Shown piece by piece: positions 9,327-19,247 of a DNA stretch of 64,000 nucleotides. The notes under the pieces are model-generated. The model was not told the DNA's origin. It ran no database searches and was given only the letters and a program-made list of their open reading frames with translations. Source of the DNA: Bacillota bacterium (GTDB lineage Bacteria; Bacillota; Clostridia; Lachnospirales; Lachnospiraceae); assembly GCA_023414355.1 (NCBI GenBank), contig JAEZOB010000042.1, forward strand, positions 62,001 to 126,000. Direction: 5' to 3'. Position numbers and translations under genes: made by a program. Positions within the stretch are counted from its first letter, which is position 1. Every line of letters starts with the position of its first letter.

Positions 9327-10133
9327 TCATGTCATAATATTGTATATGATATCAGCAATTGCACTTTCATCGTTATTGACTGTAATTCTATCTGCTATTT
9401 TCTTTAATGAAGGTATCGCATTCTGTGTGGCAATGCCAACATCTGCAGTCTGCAACATTTCGATATCATTATAATAATCGCCCACTGCATAAATCTTATA
9501 TTGATTGCCCATGCTTTCCCTGATCGACTTTAATGCGCTGCCTTTATTAATCCCAAATGGCAAGCATTCAAGATATATCTCGGATGAGAATACCCTATGC
9601 AGTTCTTTCTCAAGCCCATAATTATTTATTTTGCTATTCAGTTCCTTTAACTCCTCCGGCTTTCCGCAAAACAGGATTTTTATCCAGGAGAAATCAAGAA
9701 TGTCCTCAATCCGGCAAAATTTACAGGGCTGATGGATCTTAATCATATGGGGTACCGCTACTGATTTTGGAGAGATAAAATAGCACATTTCAGGACAATA
9801 AATCTGAATTGATATTTCAGAAAATTCCGAAAGACAATGCTTCAGAAAAGTGAATAGTTTCATTTTGGATAATTCTTGAAGCGATAAGAAATGTTTTGTT
9901 CTAAAATCAAAAATACCGCAACCATTATATAAGATACTAGGCGCATTCACTATGACATCTCCCAGAAACAGCACCGAATTATTCTGGCTCCTCCCGGTAG
10001 CAATACCAAATAATCCGCCATTATCTATAAAATAATGAATTGCCTCCTGATTTTCCCTTGAAACCATACTCTGAGAATTCAGCAGAGTACCATCCATATC
10101 GCTAAGCAGTACAATATTTGAAAACTTTTTCAT
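9327..10133 (-). CDS. Cof-type HAD-superfamily phosphatase
   Basis: 268 residues. Motif I is LLSDMDGTLLNS with the nucleophilic and general-acid aspartates. A late AVGDYYNDIEMLQTADVG provides the motif IV acidic pair, and the middle contains the large Cof (type IIB) cap. Cof-type enzymes hydrolyse small phosphates, often sugar phosphates. The gene starts 37 bases after the response regulator and ends 10 bases before the chemoreceptor, inside what looks like one operon with an AfuA/FbpA-type importer. This is compatible with dephosphorylation of an imported phosphorylated compound, but no substrate is shown by the sequence. Confidence 0.85.
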   Translation of the reverse strand: MKKFSNIVLLSDMDGTLLNSQSMVSRENQEAIHYFIDNGGLFGIATGRSQNNSVLFLGDVIVNAPSILYNGCGIFDFRTKHFLSLQELSKMKLFTFLKHCLSEFSEISIQIYCPEMCYFISPKSVAVPHMIKIHQPCKFCRIEDILDFSWIKILFCGKPEELKELNSKINNYGLEKELHRVFSSEIYLECLPFGINKGSALKSIRESMGNQYKIYAVGDYYNDIEMLQTADVGIATQNAIPSLKKIADRITVNNDESAIADIIYNIMT

Positions 10134-10170
10134 CTGTATTATCTTCTTTCTGTCAATCTGTCACAAGCTG

Positions 10171-10950
10171 TTAGCTACGTTTTTTGACAAAGCCCGTGGG
10201 AGACATCGATGTATAACGTTTAAACACCGTGCAAAAATGCTTATAATCTGTAAAGCCTGTTAAATCAGATATCTCGTACACACGATATTTACCCGTATTT
10301 AATAGTCTGATTGCTTGTTGGACTCGATAGGCGTTTAGTAAATCTAGAAAGGAATGATTTGTCACATCTTTAAACTTGCGACTTAAATAGCTCGCGCTTA
10401 CACCTAATTCCTCTGAGATAGATTCAATTCCGATCTTATCCATATATTTTTTTTTCATGATTTCAATTGATTTTGCGACATAACCATTCTCCGAGTTATC
10501 CAGCTCTATATAGTAATTCAAATCCGTTCTTGCAGAAGAATTCTTCATGCTTTCCAATACGAATTCTGCCTCTTTATTCATATCCAGCTCATCATGAATC
10601 TGCTGAATCACTTCAATAATTTTATTCTCATCAATGGGTTTTAATAAGTATTCAAAAGCCTTTAATTCAATTGCTCTTTTGGCATATTCAAACTCTGCAT
10701 AGCTGGTTAAAATAATACTTTTGAATTTTACATATTCCAGTCCTTGTCGTACCATCTCAATCCCATCTATTTTAGGCATCTTGATATCCGTAATCACAAC
10801 ATCCGGCTTATGCTCGATTATCTTTTGCAGACCTTCTTCACCATTTATAGCCTCAGCGACAACGACACAATCCATACTTAACCAGTCGATCGTGAATATT
10901 AATCCCTTTCGAATGATATCCTCATCTTCAGCTATTAATATTTTAAGCAT
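10171..10950 (-). CDS. YesN-type response regulator with AraC DNA-binding domain
   Basis: 259 residues. The receiver domain (1 to about 120) has the acidic pocket in AEDED and phospho-acceptor Asp in VVITDIKMPKIDG. A short linker leads to two AraC-type helix-turn-helix repeats (MDKIGIESISEELGVSASYL and YRVYEISDLTGFTDYKHFC). It is shorter than many YesN proteins because the linker is compact. It overlaps the 3' end of the kinase gene by 8 bases, so the pair is translationally linked. The likely target is the promoter of the adjacent ABC transporter, as in other YesMN-ABC loci. Confidence 0.9.
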   Translation of the reverse strand: MLKILIAEDEDIIRKGLIFTIDWLSMDCVVVAEAINGEEGLQKIIEHKPDVVITDIKMPKIDGIEMVRQGLEYVKFKSIILTSYAEFEYAKRAIELKAFEYLLKPIDENKIIEVIQQIHDELDMNKEAEFVLESMKNSSARTDLNYYIELDNSENGYVAKSIEIMKKKYMDKIGIESISEELGVSASYLSRKFKDVTNHSFLDLLNAYRVQQAIRLLNTGKYRVYEISDLTGFTDYKHFCTVFKRYTSMSPTGFVKKRS

Positions 10951-12655
10951 GAATGCCTCCTGTTCCTTCTCCGTACCTAATCGGAAGAATAACCTTTAGC
11001 GTTGTTCCTTTTTTCGGTTCGCTTGTTATTTGAATACCATATTCCTCGCCATATTTTAATTGTAATCGTCTGTTGATATTATATAATCCGGTATGACTGC
11101 TTTTATTAACACTGCTTCTCAGTACTTGTTGAATTTCTTCCAGAACCTCAGGTGTCATTCCTGTGCCATCATCCGAGCATATCATTACCAAATGATCCTC
11201 TTCTCGGTATCCGCAAATTTCTACTACAAGATGTTCTCGTCCAATAAATCCGTATTTTATCGAATTCTCAATCATTGGCTGTATCAAAAGCTTTGGTATT
11301 ATGCATTCTTCAACCTCAGGTGAAATATCGATCGAATATTGGAAACGCTGGTTAAAACGAAATTTTAAAATACTCATGTAATTTTCAGTATAAGCAATGT
11401 CTTCGTTTACCGCAACCTCTTCCTGCGTGTTACTGATACTGTAGCGAAGTAAGGTAGATAGATTAAGAACCATCTTACTTGCTATGTCAGGTTCCATTTT
11501 ACACATAAATCGTATGTTCTCCAGGGTGTTAAACAAAAAGTGCGGGTTGAACTGTGATTCCAATTGTTTAGTCTGAGAAGATATTACCAATTTACTCATT
11601 TCCTTATTTCGTTCAATCTGATCCTTCAAGCTATCTAGCATCTGATTATAAGCATCCGCGATCGTCTCAAACTCATCACTACTGGAAATATGAATATGAG
11701 TATCCAGATCTCCTTCCTTTGCTTTTTCAAAGGTATCAATGATCCTATATAAATCCTTTGTTTTTTTCGAGGCCTCCTTCTTGGAGCTGAGGAAAACGAA
11801 TAATATCATCATAGAGAAGACAAATAGTAATATGAATACAATATATTTGATAATTGTTAATTGATTACTGAGTGGTAAAATGGAATAAATCATGATCTGG
11901 TTGCCCATGATCTCTCTTTTTGTGATAAAGAACTCTCCTGCATCGTTTTTTACATGAGTTTTTGCTTTCTCTATAGATAAGTCAAAGCGTTCCAGGGTAT
12001 CAAGAAATTGAAAATTATTTGCAACAAATACCCATCCTTTTTCATCCGTCACCACAGTTTGAGAATTCAACTTCGTAATGTCAATCAGGAATTGTCTGCT
12101 GTCTATTACAAAGACGATATAACCATTTATTTTTTCATCAGAGAACATTGCTTTACCGATTACCAGCTGCATATCCTCGTTACTCTGTGACATCATCAGC
12201 TTAATTGCTATATCCTGCGGTTTTTGCTTCATGATACGAAATACACCCCAGCCATCTGCATGCTTACCACTCAGGTATTCAGGAATCGTTTTTGAACCTG
12301 TGATGATTGGGTTGATATTCTGGTCAAAAACATAGATATAAGCTTTTTTATCCAAGTAATTAGATACCTCATAAATTCGTTCAAATACTTCAACCCGCTG
12401 ATTAGCATCTATATCTCCGTTCAAAGAAGCTTCCTGCTCCAGCATATTAATTACATTTGCATAGGAATTGACTGTTTCCTCTATGACACCTGTAATCAAA
12501 GCATTTTCTTTTAATGTAGCGTTTTCCGTAGAAAACCTCCATATTCCCAGGAATATAAGCAGGCAGAATATGGTTAAAAGTGCAACAGGGATGATAGAAT
12601 AAAGCAAAAGCATTTTACGAATTCCTTCTTTATAATAACTATGCTTCTTTTTCAT
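10943..12655 (-). CDS. YesM/LytS-type sensor histidine kinase
   Basis: 570 residues from the ATG at 12655, chosen because GAGGAGGGG lies about 7 nt before it; a GTG 18 bases earlier lies inside the ribosome-binding region. TM1 is about residues 14-39, an extracytoplasmic sensor of about 230 residues follows, then TM2, HAMP, the His_kinase domain with the phospho-acceptor in FNPHFLFNTLENIRF, and a HATPase domain (ENSIKYG, DDGTGM). Signals bind outside the membrane or come from the loaded solute-binding protein. The gene lies 21 bases after the permease and 8 bases into the response regulator. Confidence 0.9.
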   Translation of the reverse strand: MKKKHSYYKEGIRKMLLLYSIIPVALLTIFCLLIFLGIWRFSTENATLKENALITGVIEETVNSYANVINMLEQEASLNGDIDANQRVEVFERIYEVSNYLDKKAYIYVFDQNINPIITGSKTIPEYLSGKHADGWGVFRIMKQKPQDIAIKLMMSQSNEDMQLVIGKAMFSDEKINGYIVFVIDSRQFLIDITKLNSQTVVTDEKGWVFVANNFQFLDTLERFDLSIEKAKTHVKNDAGEFFITKREIMGNQIMIYSILPLSNQLTIIKYIVFILLFVFSMMILFVFLSSKKEASKKTKDLYRIIDTFEKAKEGDLDTHIHISSSDEFETIADAYNQMLDSLKDQIERNKEMSKLVISSQTKQLESQFNPHFLFNTLENIRFMCKMEPDIASKMVLNLSTLLRYSISNTQEEVAVNEDIAYTENYMSILKFRFNQRFQYSIDISPEVEECIIPKLLIQPMIENSIKYGFIGREHLVVEICGYREEDHLVMICSDDGTGMTPEVLEEIQQVLRSSVNKSSHTGLYNINRRLQLKYGEEYGIQITSEPKKGTTLKVILPIRYGEGTGGIHA

Positions 12656-12676
12656 ACAATCACCCCTCCTCACTAT

Positions 12677-14335
12677 TTATAAGCTTATCTCCTTTTTACC
12701 AGATAATTTGAAGAATAGCAATAGTGATATTACCGTTGTCAAAGTAAGTATACTTGCCAGTGCAGCCGCAGTACCATAACTAGAACGGATTACCTCGGTA
12801 TAAATTGCTACTGACATAGTTCTGGAGTCTCCGGTATACAAAATTACTGATGCACTTAACTCATTAATGATAGTGATCCAACTCAATATTGCACCTGAAA
12901 CAACACCTGGCATCATGAGAATTGCAGTTACCTTAAAGAAAGTCTTAATCGGAGAATCACCCAAACTGATGGCTGCCTCCTCCATACTTGGACTAATCTG
13001 ATATAGAATCGCAGCACTGGATCGTAAGGTATAGGGCAGGCGGCGAACCACAAAGGCTATGATTATGATGACTGCTGTTCCGCTGAGTAGCAGGGGTTTC
13101 TTATTAAATGCCAGCAATAAAGTGATACCCAATACAGAACCCGGAATAATATAAGGGAACATTGTCATGGAATCGATGATATTTGTCAGCCAGCTTCTCT
13201 TTCGTGTTGTAATATAAGCAATAAACATGGCCATCATAATAATGATAACAATTGCGATTAAACCAAATTTATAAGTATTCAGGATGGACTTGCCCAAATT
13301 CGCAAAGATGGTCTGATAGCTTTCCAGAGAAAAACCGTCAGTAAACATTGCGCCCTTAGTAGCTTTAAAGGAGGTATAAACAACAGTCAGCTGTGGAATG
13401 ATGGATAAGAATACCACAATACAGATTGCAACATGTATTACAATATTTTTTACACCATGCAGCTCTTTTTCCTTGATTGGGCGAAGGGAACTCATCGTGA
13501 AGGATTTCTTATTCACCACGTATTTCTGTCCTAAGAACATGATACCCGTGATTATTACTAATATAACAGCCAGTGCAGCAGCAAAATTAGCACTGCCACC
13601 TGTTTCGCTGATGAACTCATTATAAATCAATACCGGCATAACTGTATAACCTTCACCGATTAGCATCGGCGTACCAAAGTCTGCCAGAGCATTCATAAAT
13701 ACCAGGAGAGAACCCGCTAAGATCGTCGGAGCAATCAAAGGAATGATTACGGTGGTTATTTTACGTAAGGGATTACAACCCAGACTTTCTGCGGCTTCAC
13801 TTAAGGAGCTGTCAACCTTTTTCAAAGCTCCCTTTGTGTAAATATATATATATGGATACAGCTTCAGGGTAAGAACAAGCAGAATTCCACCAAAGCCATA
13901 AACCGAAGGTGTTTCAATTCCAAATACATTCATGAAGAACTTTGTGACAGCACCGCTTCGACCGCAAAGAACGATCCATGAATACGCACCGATAAATGGA
14001 GGTGACAGCATTGAGATAATAACCAGGATATCCATTAACCCCTTAAACTTCACCTTATATACAGTTGTAAAGTAAGCCAGCGGGGCACCGATTGCAACAG
14101 CCAAGACAGTTGTACAGCAAGTAACTAAAAAGCTATGCCACAGGGTTCGATAGTAATATTTTTTTTCAAAGAAACGGAGAAAATTCTCAAAGGTAAATTT
14201 CTGGGTATCCGGATCCTTAAAACCGCTGGAGAATAAGGACAGCAAAGGATATACCAGGAATAAAGCAAATATAATTGCAATAACAAGGGTTACAATCGTC
14301 CAAAAATCAAATCTAAAACGTCTTTCCTTATTCAT
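12677..14335 (-). CDS. Fused ABC transporter permease, FbpB/AfuB type
   Basis: 552 residues with about 12 membrane helices: two permease units joined in tandem. Each has a cytoplasmic coupling loop recognisable as an EAA motif, EAAESLGCNPLRKI in the first half and EEAAISLGDSPIKTF in the second. This fused layout is typical of importers for ferric iron, hexose phosphates, phosphoglycerate or 2-aminoethylphosphonate. Which of these applies is not decided by the sequence. The gene begins 2 bases after the ATPase stop codon, so the subunits are co-translated. Confidence 0.9.
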   Translation of the reverse strand: MNKERRFRFDFWTIVTLVIAIIFALFLVYPLLSLFSSGFKDPDTQKFTFENFLRFFEKKYYYRTLWHSFLVTCCTTVLAVAIGAPLAYFTTVYKVKFKGLMDILVIISMLSPPFIGAYSWIVLCGRSGAVTKFFMNVFGIETPSVYGFGGILLVLTLKLYPYIYIYTKGALKKVDSSLSEAAESLGCNPLRKITTVIIPLIAPTILAGSLLVFMNALADFGTPMLIGEGYTVMPVLIYNEFISETGGSANFAAALAVILVIITGIMFLGQKYVVNKKSFTMSSLRPIKEKELHGVKNIVIHVAICIVVFLSIIPQLTVVYTSFKATKGAMFTDGFSLESYQTIFANLGKSILNTYKFGLIAIVIIIMMAMFIAYITTRKRSWLTNIIDSMTMFPYIIPGSVLGITLLLAFNKKPLLLSGTAVIIIIAFVVRRLPYTLRSSAAILYQISPSMEEAAISLGDSPIKTFFKVTAILMMPGVVSGAILSWITIINELSASVILYTGDSRTMSVAIYTEVIRSSYGTAAALASILTLTTVISLLLFFKLSGKKEISL

Positions 14336-14337
14336 TC

Positions 14338-15447
14338 TTATTCACATCCTTTAATCAGACTATGTTTACCACATTCCGTAAATACATTGATCTTACGTGC
14401 ATTCGGTCTTAATGTCAGCGTTTCCCCTACATCAAATATTTTTGAAGATTGTCCTAAATCTTGTGAATATTCCAAGGAAGGCTGATTGTCAATCACCATT
14501 CCCTGATCAAAAATCAATTCATAATTTGAGTATTTTCCTAAGAAGGTTCTGTTTTTGATCTTTACCTTCAGGCCCTCATCGGAGAGGATAAACTCTTCAG
14601 GGCGTACCGAAATAATTATTTTCGCACCTTCTTTATAGTCTTGCTTTAAGTCCTGTACATATACCTTATAGCCATTTGCAAATTGAGCATAAGCACCCTT
14701 ACTGTCCTTATGATAGATACCATGGAACAGATTCGAATGTCCGATAAAGGTAGAGACAAAGATATTACTCGGCCTGGTATATAACTCTTCCGGTGTAGCA
14801 ATCTGTTGAATCACACCTTCATTCATGATAGCTATTCTGTCTGAAATAGCAAGCGCTTCCTCCTGATCATGTGTTACATATACCGTTGTGATTCCTACTT
14901 GCTTTTGTACTTCACGAATAGCACTTCTCATCTCAATTCTAAGCTTCGCATCAAGATTGGAAAGGGGTTCGTCCATCAGAAGTACACTGGGATGGATGAC
15001 AATTGCTCTTGCTAAAGCAACTCTTTGCTGTTGTCCTCCCGACAATCTTTCCGGAAGGCGATCCTGATAATCACTGATTTTTACAACCTCAAGAATATCA
15101 TCTACTTTCTTCTTCATTTCTGCTTTTTTAGTTTTTCGGATCTTCAAACCATATTCTACGTTCTGTCTTACCGTTAAATGTGGAAAAATCGCATAATTCT
15201 GAAATACCATACCGATGTTTCTCTTATGAGCAGATATATTATTGATTACTTTATCATCAAAGCTGATGGTTCCTCCTTCAATACTGTTAAAACCTGCGAT
15301 CATTCGAAGCAAGGTTGTTTTACCGCAACCGGAAGGACCTAAAAGAGTAAAAAACTCTCCGTTTTTAATATGTACTGACAGGTCAGGAATGATTGTAACG
15401 TCACCATATTTCTTAACTACATTCTCTATTTTAATTGAGTTACTCAT
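14338..15447 (-). CDS. ABC transporter ATP-binding protein, FbpC/PotA-like
   Basis: 369 residues. Walker A is GPSGCGKTTLL, the Q-loop lies in VFQNYAIFPHLTV, the signature is LSGGQQQRVALARA, Walker B is VLLMDEPLSNLD, and the switch histidine is in VYVTHDQEEAL. A C-terminal TOBE region (about 250-369) is present, as in importers of the MalK/FbpC/PotA group. It energises uptake by the neighbouring permease and lipoprotein. The start is preceded by AAAGGAG. A stable hairpin lies between it and the solute-binding gene. Confidence 0.92.
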   Translation of the reverse strand: MSNSIKIENVVKKYGDVTIIPDLSVHIKNGEFFTLLGPSGCGKTTLLRMIAGFNSIEGGTISFDDKVINNISAHKRNIGMVFQNYAIFPHLTVRQNVEYGLKIRKTKKAEMKKKVDDILEVVKISDYQDRLPERLSGGQQQRVALARAIVIHPSVLLMDEPLSNLDAKLRIEMRSAIREVQKQVGITTVYVTHDQEEALAISDRIAIMNEGVIQQIATPEELYTRPSNIFVSTFIGHSNLFHGIYHKDSKGAYAQFANGYKVYVQDLKQDYKEGAKIIISVRPEEFILSDEGLKVKIKNRTFLGKYSNYELIFDQGMVIDNQPSLEYSQDLGQSSKIFDVGETLTLRPNARKINVFTECGKHSLIKGCE

Positions 15448-15486
15448 ATCGTTTCTCCTTTTATTGTTCGGGGGATTATCTTAAAG

Positions 15487-15517
15487 TTCAAGCTCACAAC
15501 CTTGTTGTGAGCTTGAA
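15487..15517 (-). promoter_or_regulatory. Strong intercistronic hairpin between the solute-binding and ATPase genes
   Basis: TTCAAGCTCACAAC and GTTGTGAGCTTGAA form a perfect 14-bp stem closed by 3 bases. On the minus strand the stem is followed only by CTTTAAG, a poor U-tract. Hairpins at this position in binding-protein operons commonly protect the upstream message or act as leaky terminators, giving more binding protein than permease. Confidence 0.75.
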
Positions 15518-15548
15518 TTTTATTACTTTAAACCATTTACTTCAGGTT

Positions 15549-16646
15549 TTAGTAGCTGGTGAAAATATCATTGAATTTTTCTAGCCATTCTTCCTTCTTT
15601 TCAACCACTAACTCTTCATCATCAAAAATAATATTCATTTCTTCCTTCGGTAATAAATAACTCGGTGCAGGAACATCGGTTCTTACAGAACGGCGATTTA
15701 ACTGTTCTACAATGATTGTCTGAGCATCTTTTCCTGTGATGAAGTCAATAAAAAGCTTAGCATTGTCCATGTTTTTTGCATTCTTAATTATGTATACACC
15801 GTCAGGCTTGGAGATAACGCCTTCTTCCATGTATACCACCTTAACAGGAGCACCGTCAGCCACATACTTCGCAGCACCCTCTTCGAAAGTAAGGCCAACT
15901 ACATACTCGCCATCAGCTACACCCTTGTAAACTGCAGAAGAGCCACTTAATAATTTACCGTCAAGGTTTTCGCATAATTTGCCGACATAATCCCATCCCG
16001 CTTCCGGATCACCTTTCCCCATCGCATAGAGCATATTAATTAAATGCTCATAGGAGGAAGAGGATTTGGAAGGATCACAATGTGCAATTTTACCCTTTAA
16101 TTCAGGATTAAGCAGATCTTCATATCCATTCACCTCGATATCACCGATCAGATCAGTATTTACCATAATAACGCTGGGAATATCAGTGAATCTTGTAAGA
16201 GGGCCTTCTACATTCTTCATGCCTTCCTGAACGGATTCTTCATTTATTGACTGATAGCTCTCAAAGAGATTCATTTGAGGCTTCATTGTGGAAAGGGAAC
16301 CTCCCCAGAAAATATCACCGAGCGGATTAGCTTGCTCAGATTCTACTCTCTTTAATAATTCTCCGGTTCCTGCAGCAATTACCTCAACTTTAATACCGGT
16401 CTGTGTTTCGAATTCACTCACCAAGGGATTAATAAATTCCAAAGGATGAGGACAATATACAACTAAATCTCCACTAGTTTTCGTACCTTCGGCAGGTGTT
16501 GCTACATCTGATGCAGTCTCGTTCTTTGTCTCACTTGCTGTGTTTCCTGTTGCATCAGAGTTCGTTGTTTCTTTTTCGGTTTTGCTACATGCAGCCATGG
16601 ATAAAACCATACATAGTACCAAACAAATTGATATAAATTTTTTCAT
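15549..16646 (-). CDS. Extracellular solute-binding lipoprotein, AfuA/FbpA family
   Basis: 365 residues. The N-terminus is a lipoprotein signal with lipobox LSMAAC, the modified cysteine being C20, followed by a Ser/Thr/Glu-rich linker of about 40 residues. The mature domain begins near VVYCPHPLEFINPLV and continues through GDIFWGG, typical of class II binding proteins of the iron/AfuA group. Family members bind ferric iron, hexose phosphates or related phosphorylated compounds. I do not see the paired tyrosines of the FbpA iron site clearly enough to call iron. It is the first gene of the operon and captures the substrate outside the cell. Confidence 0.85.
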   Translation of the reverse strand: MKKFISICLVLCMVLSMAACSKTEKETTNSDATGNTASETKNETASDVATPAEGTKTSGDLVVYCPHPLEFINPLVSEFETQTGIKVEVIAAGTGELLKRVESEQANPLGDIFWGGSLSTMKPQMNLFESYQSINEESVQEGMKNVEGPLTRFTDIPSVIMVNTDLIGDIEVNGYEDLLNPELKGKIAHCDPSKSSSSYEHLINMLYAMGKGDPEAGWDYVGKLCENLDGKLLSGSSAVYKGVADGEYVVGLTFEEGAAKYVADGAPVKVVYMEEGVISKPDGVYIIKNAKNMDNAKLFIDFITGKDAQTIIVEQLNRRSVRTDVPAPSYLLPKEEMNIIFDDEELVVEKKEEWLEKFNDIFTSY

Positions 16647-16829
16647 GTTGTAATCCCCTTTTCTTTTATTTTGTTTGTTGTAGTATCATTCTATCCCATT
16701 TAAGCATGATAAAAAACCTAATTTTCAGTTAAAATGTCTTATAAAATGAACATATAGCAGATTTCATTGTTCACTTGTACTCATTCTTCTCTAATAAAGG
16801 CAGTTGGTAATATGCTAATATAACAAAAG

Positions 16830-16856
16830 GGACTGCTGAAAAATCTGCAGCTGTCC
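16830..16856 (-). terminator. Terminator after the FtsX-type exporter permease
   Basis: GGAC-T-GCTG pairs with CAGC-T-GTCC (8 bp with one mismatch), followed on the minus strand by CCCTTTTGTTA. It starts only 6 bases past the permease stop codon and separates the two large operons. Confidence 0.6.
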
Positions 16857-16862
16857 GTTTTA

Positions 16863-19238
16863 TTATTCCACGATCAACCCCTTGGTATCAACTCTCTTGA
16901 TCCTTCCTGCAATGAAATAAGAGAAAATAAAAAAGCATAGTGAAATCAAAATGGAAGGTACTGCGACTGAGGGTATTGATGTTTCTGTCACATAGCTTGT
17001 GATTCCTACCTGTTTGAATAAGGCGCTCATCAGTCGATCACTCCATAAAAGGTTGGCGAGGATGCCCAAAATGCTTCCGAGTAAGGCAATTGTAAGGAAA
17101 CGAAAGGAAAACTGCAGCCTAAGATTTCCGGAGGTAAAGCCAAACGCCTTATAAATACCAAAATTCTGTTTTTCCTTTAAAAACACCCTATCACAAACCA
17201 AAAATACGACAATCAGTGCGAACAGAACGGAAACAGCATAGATAATGTAAGTGGTCATATTAATCGTCAGAACAATGACATCATAATAGGAATCCGAGTC
17301 ATTATTATCAACCACATCAATCGATGTACCATACTTCTCATTCAATAATCGAACAACTTTATCGACCTGTTCCGGATCGGATAATTGATAATAGGTCGTT
17401 CTTGCCATATATGCTTCGTCCAGCTTCATGATCGCAGCTAAAGACATACCACAGGTCATTCCCGCATTTTCTACGCTTTGAAATGTGCCACTGATGATGT
17501 AGTCTGAGGTTACATTTTGATAAGTTACCATCACGGTATCTCCAATGGTCTTTCCTAAGCTGTCGGCAGTTAACTCGGTAACTATAATTTCGTTGTCATA
17601 CAAGGGAGCTCTGCCTTTTAGGATACTTTTAAAGAGCTCTGGATCACTGAGTATTTGAGCACTAAATTCTTGTTCATCAATCAGCAGAAAGTTACTTGCT
17701 TTCCGGAAGCTATGGTCGATGCCAGTGACGTTCTGAATGGTTAGTTCCACTTCTTCCTTATTCTCCTCTGCCCCTGTATAATCAATGGAGACATCATATG
17801 GAATATTTCCGAAGGTTTCTTTCACAGTTTTTTCATCTGAAATGGAATTTAAAGTTGTAACCATAATCATGAAGAATACCAGGATTGCTACAATTACTGC
17901 TGAACTGATATATTGCCGCAAATTTGAGGTTAATTGCCTGAGTGCCAGCTTAAAATGCAGTAAGTTTTTGCTGATCGGTAGCGTCAATCTACTTGTGTAG
18001 AATACGCTCTCTCTTCCCCCTGATATGGCACAAATCGGAGAAATATCAGATATCTTTTTCGTTTTTATGAAAACAAAAGCACACCCGATCATCATGATTA
18101 AAAGGAGCAGCGCCCCGCAGAGAAGCATTGAAATTTTTGTTGAAGCGAGCAGCCCCGTAACCGGAACATACAGTTGATTTAATAAGCAAATACACGGTAG
18201 GCATAATAACAATCCCAGTATGACACCAATCAATTCTGCTGAAAAATACAGGTATACAAATACCTTTCTTAACATTCCTTTGGTAAAGCCCTGAGTCTTC
18301 AATACTCCCAGATTCACATAATCCATTTCAATACCCGAACTAATACTATGACCCATCACAATTAAGGTGATGATAAATAGTAATATGATAAAGGCATAAA
18401 GAATTCCGCTGATAAATTGAATAAATATCAGTGTATAGGATTTTGACTGCTCTTTACTCAGTGTAGAAAAGCCATATCGTATCAGATCTGTCTCTGAATT
18501 GATCTTGTTTTTAAGCTCACTATCCTTTAGCATACTGTTTTTACTTTTATAAATATTCACCAGGGTACATCCTGACACAAAGCCTTTGCTTTTCGCTATT
18601 TCTTCTCGTGAGGTTTTTCTTATCGTAGAAAGGTGATTGAAATCCTCCTTGGAAATAAAAATCAACTTTACTGTAATCATTTCTGCACCCACAAAAGGCT
18701 CTTCAATAAAGCCCTTAATTTTAAAGCACACTGTCTGCTCTTCTATCGGAATGGTGACAGTATCACCCTGTTTACAGTCATAAAGACTCTGAAAGCTGAT
18801 CGGAACATAGACCTCTCCAACACCTAAAGGTTCCGTAGGATTGACAAAGGACATCTTATTTTTAGCATATATTTCATATTGATGTTTCTCCGGTTCATAT
18901 GCAGTTAGTAAGGTACTGTACTCCTGCCGATAACCGTTTATCACTGCATCAGAGGTAAGTGTCGGGATTAATTCTACCGATGCAACCTCAGGATTCTGTT
19001 TCACCTTGGATATCATGTCCTCTTGAAATACTAGGTCGCTAATAAACACAACTAAATCACCGACACCTACTTGATCCATAGCTTCGGTGGACCTGTTTCT
19101 GATATTATGATTGACACTGACTACTGTAGTGAGTGTCGTTGAAATAATCAGCATTAAGATAATCACGCTGATAAAACTGCCCTTTTTATGATGGATATTT
19201 GCTTTGATTAATGTTATGATCTCACGGCTTATTCTCAT
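16863..19238 (-). CDS. FtsX-type ABC transporter permease
   Basis: 791 residues. TM1 (about 15-37) is followed by a large extracytoplasmic domain, three or four helices at about 270-400, a second membrane and extracytoplasmic unit from about 440, and a C-terminal helix bundle at about 670-785. Two FtsX units in one chain are typical of peptide or antibiotic exporters and mechanotransducing ABC systems in Firmicutes. It follows its ATPase by 9 bases and is last in the marR operon, downstream of a two-component system. Substrate unknown; antimicrobial peptide efflux is plausible from this context. Confidence 0.85.
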   Translation of the reverse strand: MRISREIITLIKANIHHKKGSFISVIILMLIISTTLTTVVSVNHNIRNRSTEAMDQVGVGDLVVFISDLVFQEDMISKVKQNPEVASVELIPTLTSDAVINGYRQEYSTLLTAYEPEKHQYEIYAKNKMSFVNPTEPLGVGEVYVPISFQSLYDCKQGDTVTIPIEEQTVCFKIKGFIEEPFVGAEMITVKLIFISKEDFNHLSTIRKTSREEIAKSKGFVSGCTLVNIYKSKNSMLKDSELKNKINSETDLIRYGFSTLSKEQSKSYTLIFIQFISGILYAFIILLFIITLIVMGHSISSGIEMDYVNLGVLKTQGFTKGMLRKVFVYLYFSAELIGVILGLLLCLPCICLLNQLYVPVTGLLASTKISMLLCGALLLLIMMIGCAFVFIKTKKISDISPICAISGGRESVFYTSRLTLPISKNLLHFKLALRQLTSNLRQYISSAVIVAILVFFMIMVTTLNSISDEKTVKETFGNIPYDVSIDYTGAEENKEEVELTIQNVTGIDHSFRKASNFLLIDEQEFSAQILSDPELFKSILKGRAPLYDNEIIVTELTADSLGKTIGDTVMVTYQNVTSDYIISGTFQSVENAGMTCGMSLAAIMKLDEAYMARTTYYQLSDPEQVDKVVRLLNEKYGTSIDVVDNNDSDSYYDVIVLTINMTTYIIYAVSVLFALIVVFLVCDRVFLKEKQNFGIYKAFGFTSGNLRLQFSFRFLTIALLGSILGILANLLWSDRLMSALFKQVGITSYVTETSIPSVAVPSILISLCFFIFSYFIAGRIKRVDTKGLIVE

Positions 19239-19247
19239 AGTTCCCCC

